A DNA stretch of 5,663 bases from Lachnospiraceae bacterium (GTDB lineage: Bacteria > Bacillota > Clostridia > Lachnospirales > Lachnospiraceae). The translations under genes were made by a program, and so were the position numbers. The stretch lies in assembly GCA_003447895.1 (NCBI GenBank), contig DLYC01000050.1, positions 1-5,663 of the forward strand, read 5' to 3'. Shown one piece after another: positions 5,158 to 5,663 of the stretch (within the stretch, counting starts at the first letter, position 1; each line of letters begins with the position of its first letter). The notes under the pieces are model-generated. The model worked only from the letters and a program-made list of their open reading frames with translations, was not told where the DNA came from and did no database searches.

Positions 5158-5663
5158 TCAATAGCTCTCTTCACTCTTTCTGATCATCTCTTCCCGAAAC
5201 TCCTCATAGGGATCCCCGTAGAGGCGGATTTCCTCCTCCATCTCCAGTTCCCGCTGCCGGCGCTCCATAGCCGTCTTTCTCCGAACCGGCCTGGGACCGC
5301 TGTAGGATCCGCCGCCGTCCGCGCCGATGGGGCTTTCCGGTTCCGGCTCCTCCTCAGGGATGTCCATAGCGCCCTTAAACTGCGTCTCGTAGAGCTCGGT
5401 GTAGACGCCGCCTGCTTTGACAAGATCTTTGTGCTTGCCGCGCTCCGCGATCTCTCCGTCCTTGATCACCAGGATCTCATCCGCCGTCAGGATCGTGGAG
5501 AGCCTGTGCGCGATCAGGATACTGGTCCTGGAGGACACCAGGGGATCGATGGCATCCTGGATCTTGCGCTCCGAGATGGAATCGAGCGCGGACGTCGCTT
5601 CATCGAAGATGAGAAGCGCCGGGTCGCGCAGCAGAACGCGCGCGATGGAAAGCCTCTGCTTCT
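5158..5663 (-). CDS. ABC exporter, ATPase C-terminal part (5' end outside window)
   Basis: The frame is open to the right edge and gives 167 visible residues, starting [20 protein letters not shown] just after where the LSGGQ signature would be. The Walker B and catalytic glutamate are LLIFDE, followed by the D-loop SALD. The switch histidine is in [21 protein letters not shown] is the usual end of exporter-type nucleotide-binding domains. All visible catalytic residues are intact. It is most like fused permease-ATPase (type IV) multidrug or lipid exporters; the membrane part lies beyond the window. After YETQFK there is a highly charged, proline- and glycine-containing tail of roughly 70 residues ending in KSEESY, longer than usual for the family. 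A GTG at 5538 is internal, not the start. The downstream MATE gene suggests an efflux cluster. Confidence 0.9.
   Translation of the reverse strand, partial: KQRLSIARVLLRDPALLIFDEATSALDSISERKIQDAIDPLVSSRTSILIAHRLSTILTADEILVIKDGEIAERGKHKDLVKAGGVYTELYETQFKGAMDIPEEEPEPESPIGADGGGSYSGPRPVRRKTAMERRQRELEMEEEIRLYGDPYEEFREEMIRKSEESY

Noticed and set aside
5538..5538. GTG as the start of a short 126-residue protein
   Set aside because: The frame stays open upstream to the window edge and encodes the Walker B and D-loop region of the same ABC ATPase, so the GTG is an internal valine codon.

Overview
The window looks like chromosomal DNA from a Firmicutes/Clostridia bacterium of moderately high GC, possibly a gut Lachnospiraceae relative. 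This is an inference from the strong GGAGG-type ribosome sites, consensus sigma-A promoter, U-tract terminators, lipoprotein style and transporter families. No marker gene fixes the taxonomy. The theme is membrane transport, and most of the window is ordinary. I did not find a recognisable new defence, mobile or biosynthetic system.

Layout, left to right. At 1-25 the first codons of a probable minus-strand gene run off the left edge. A 206-base divergent intergenic region (26-231) holds a near-consensus promoter for the next gene, a plausible opposite-strand promoter, and a repeated TTGTCAAAATA motif that forms a perfect-arm palindrome. At 232-1845 (+) lies a complete NhaC-family Na+/H+ antiporter, closed by a hairpin terminator (1882-1931) that has U-tracts in both directions. 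It converges on a minus-strand gene at 2052-3224 for a secreted two-domain lipoprotein of unknown function, which is visibly more AT-rich than its neighbours.

The 390 bases at 3225-3614 hold no convincing gene but are structured. A 39-base frame, TTGGGCT-N25-CACCCAT, occurs four times: once on the plus strand and three times on the minus strand, with 62- and 63-base steps between the minus-strand copies. A terminator-like hairpin lies in the middle. Next comes a complete MATE-family (MepA-like) multidrug/cation antiporter (3615-5006, minus). It is preceded on the same strand by the C-terminal ATPase part of an ABC exporter (5158 to beyond the right edge). The 151 bases between them contain a diverged direct repeat and pairing segments.

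Working together: the ABC exporter and the MATE protein lie in tandem on the minus strand and could be an efflux cluster, with the ABC gene first. The NhaC gene has its own promoter and terminator and is probably an independent unit for Na+/H+ or related solute exchange. The lipoprotein is separated from both by a terminator on one side and the repeat region on the other, so no functional link is claimed.
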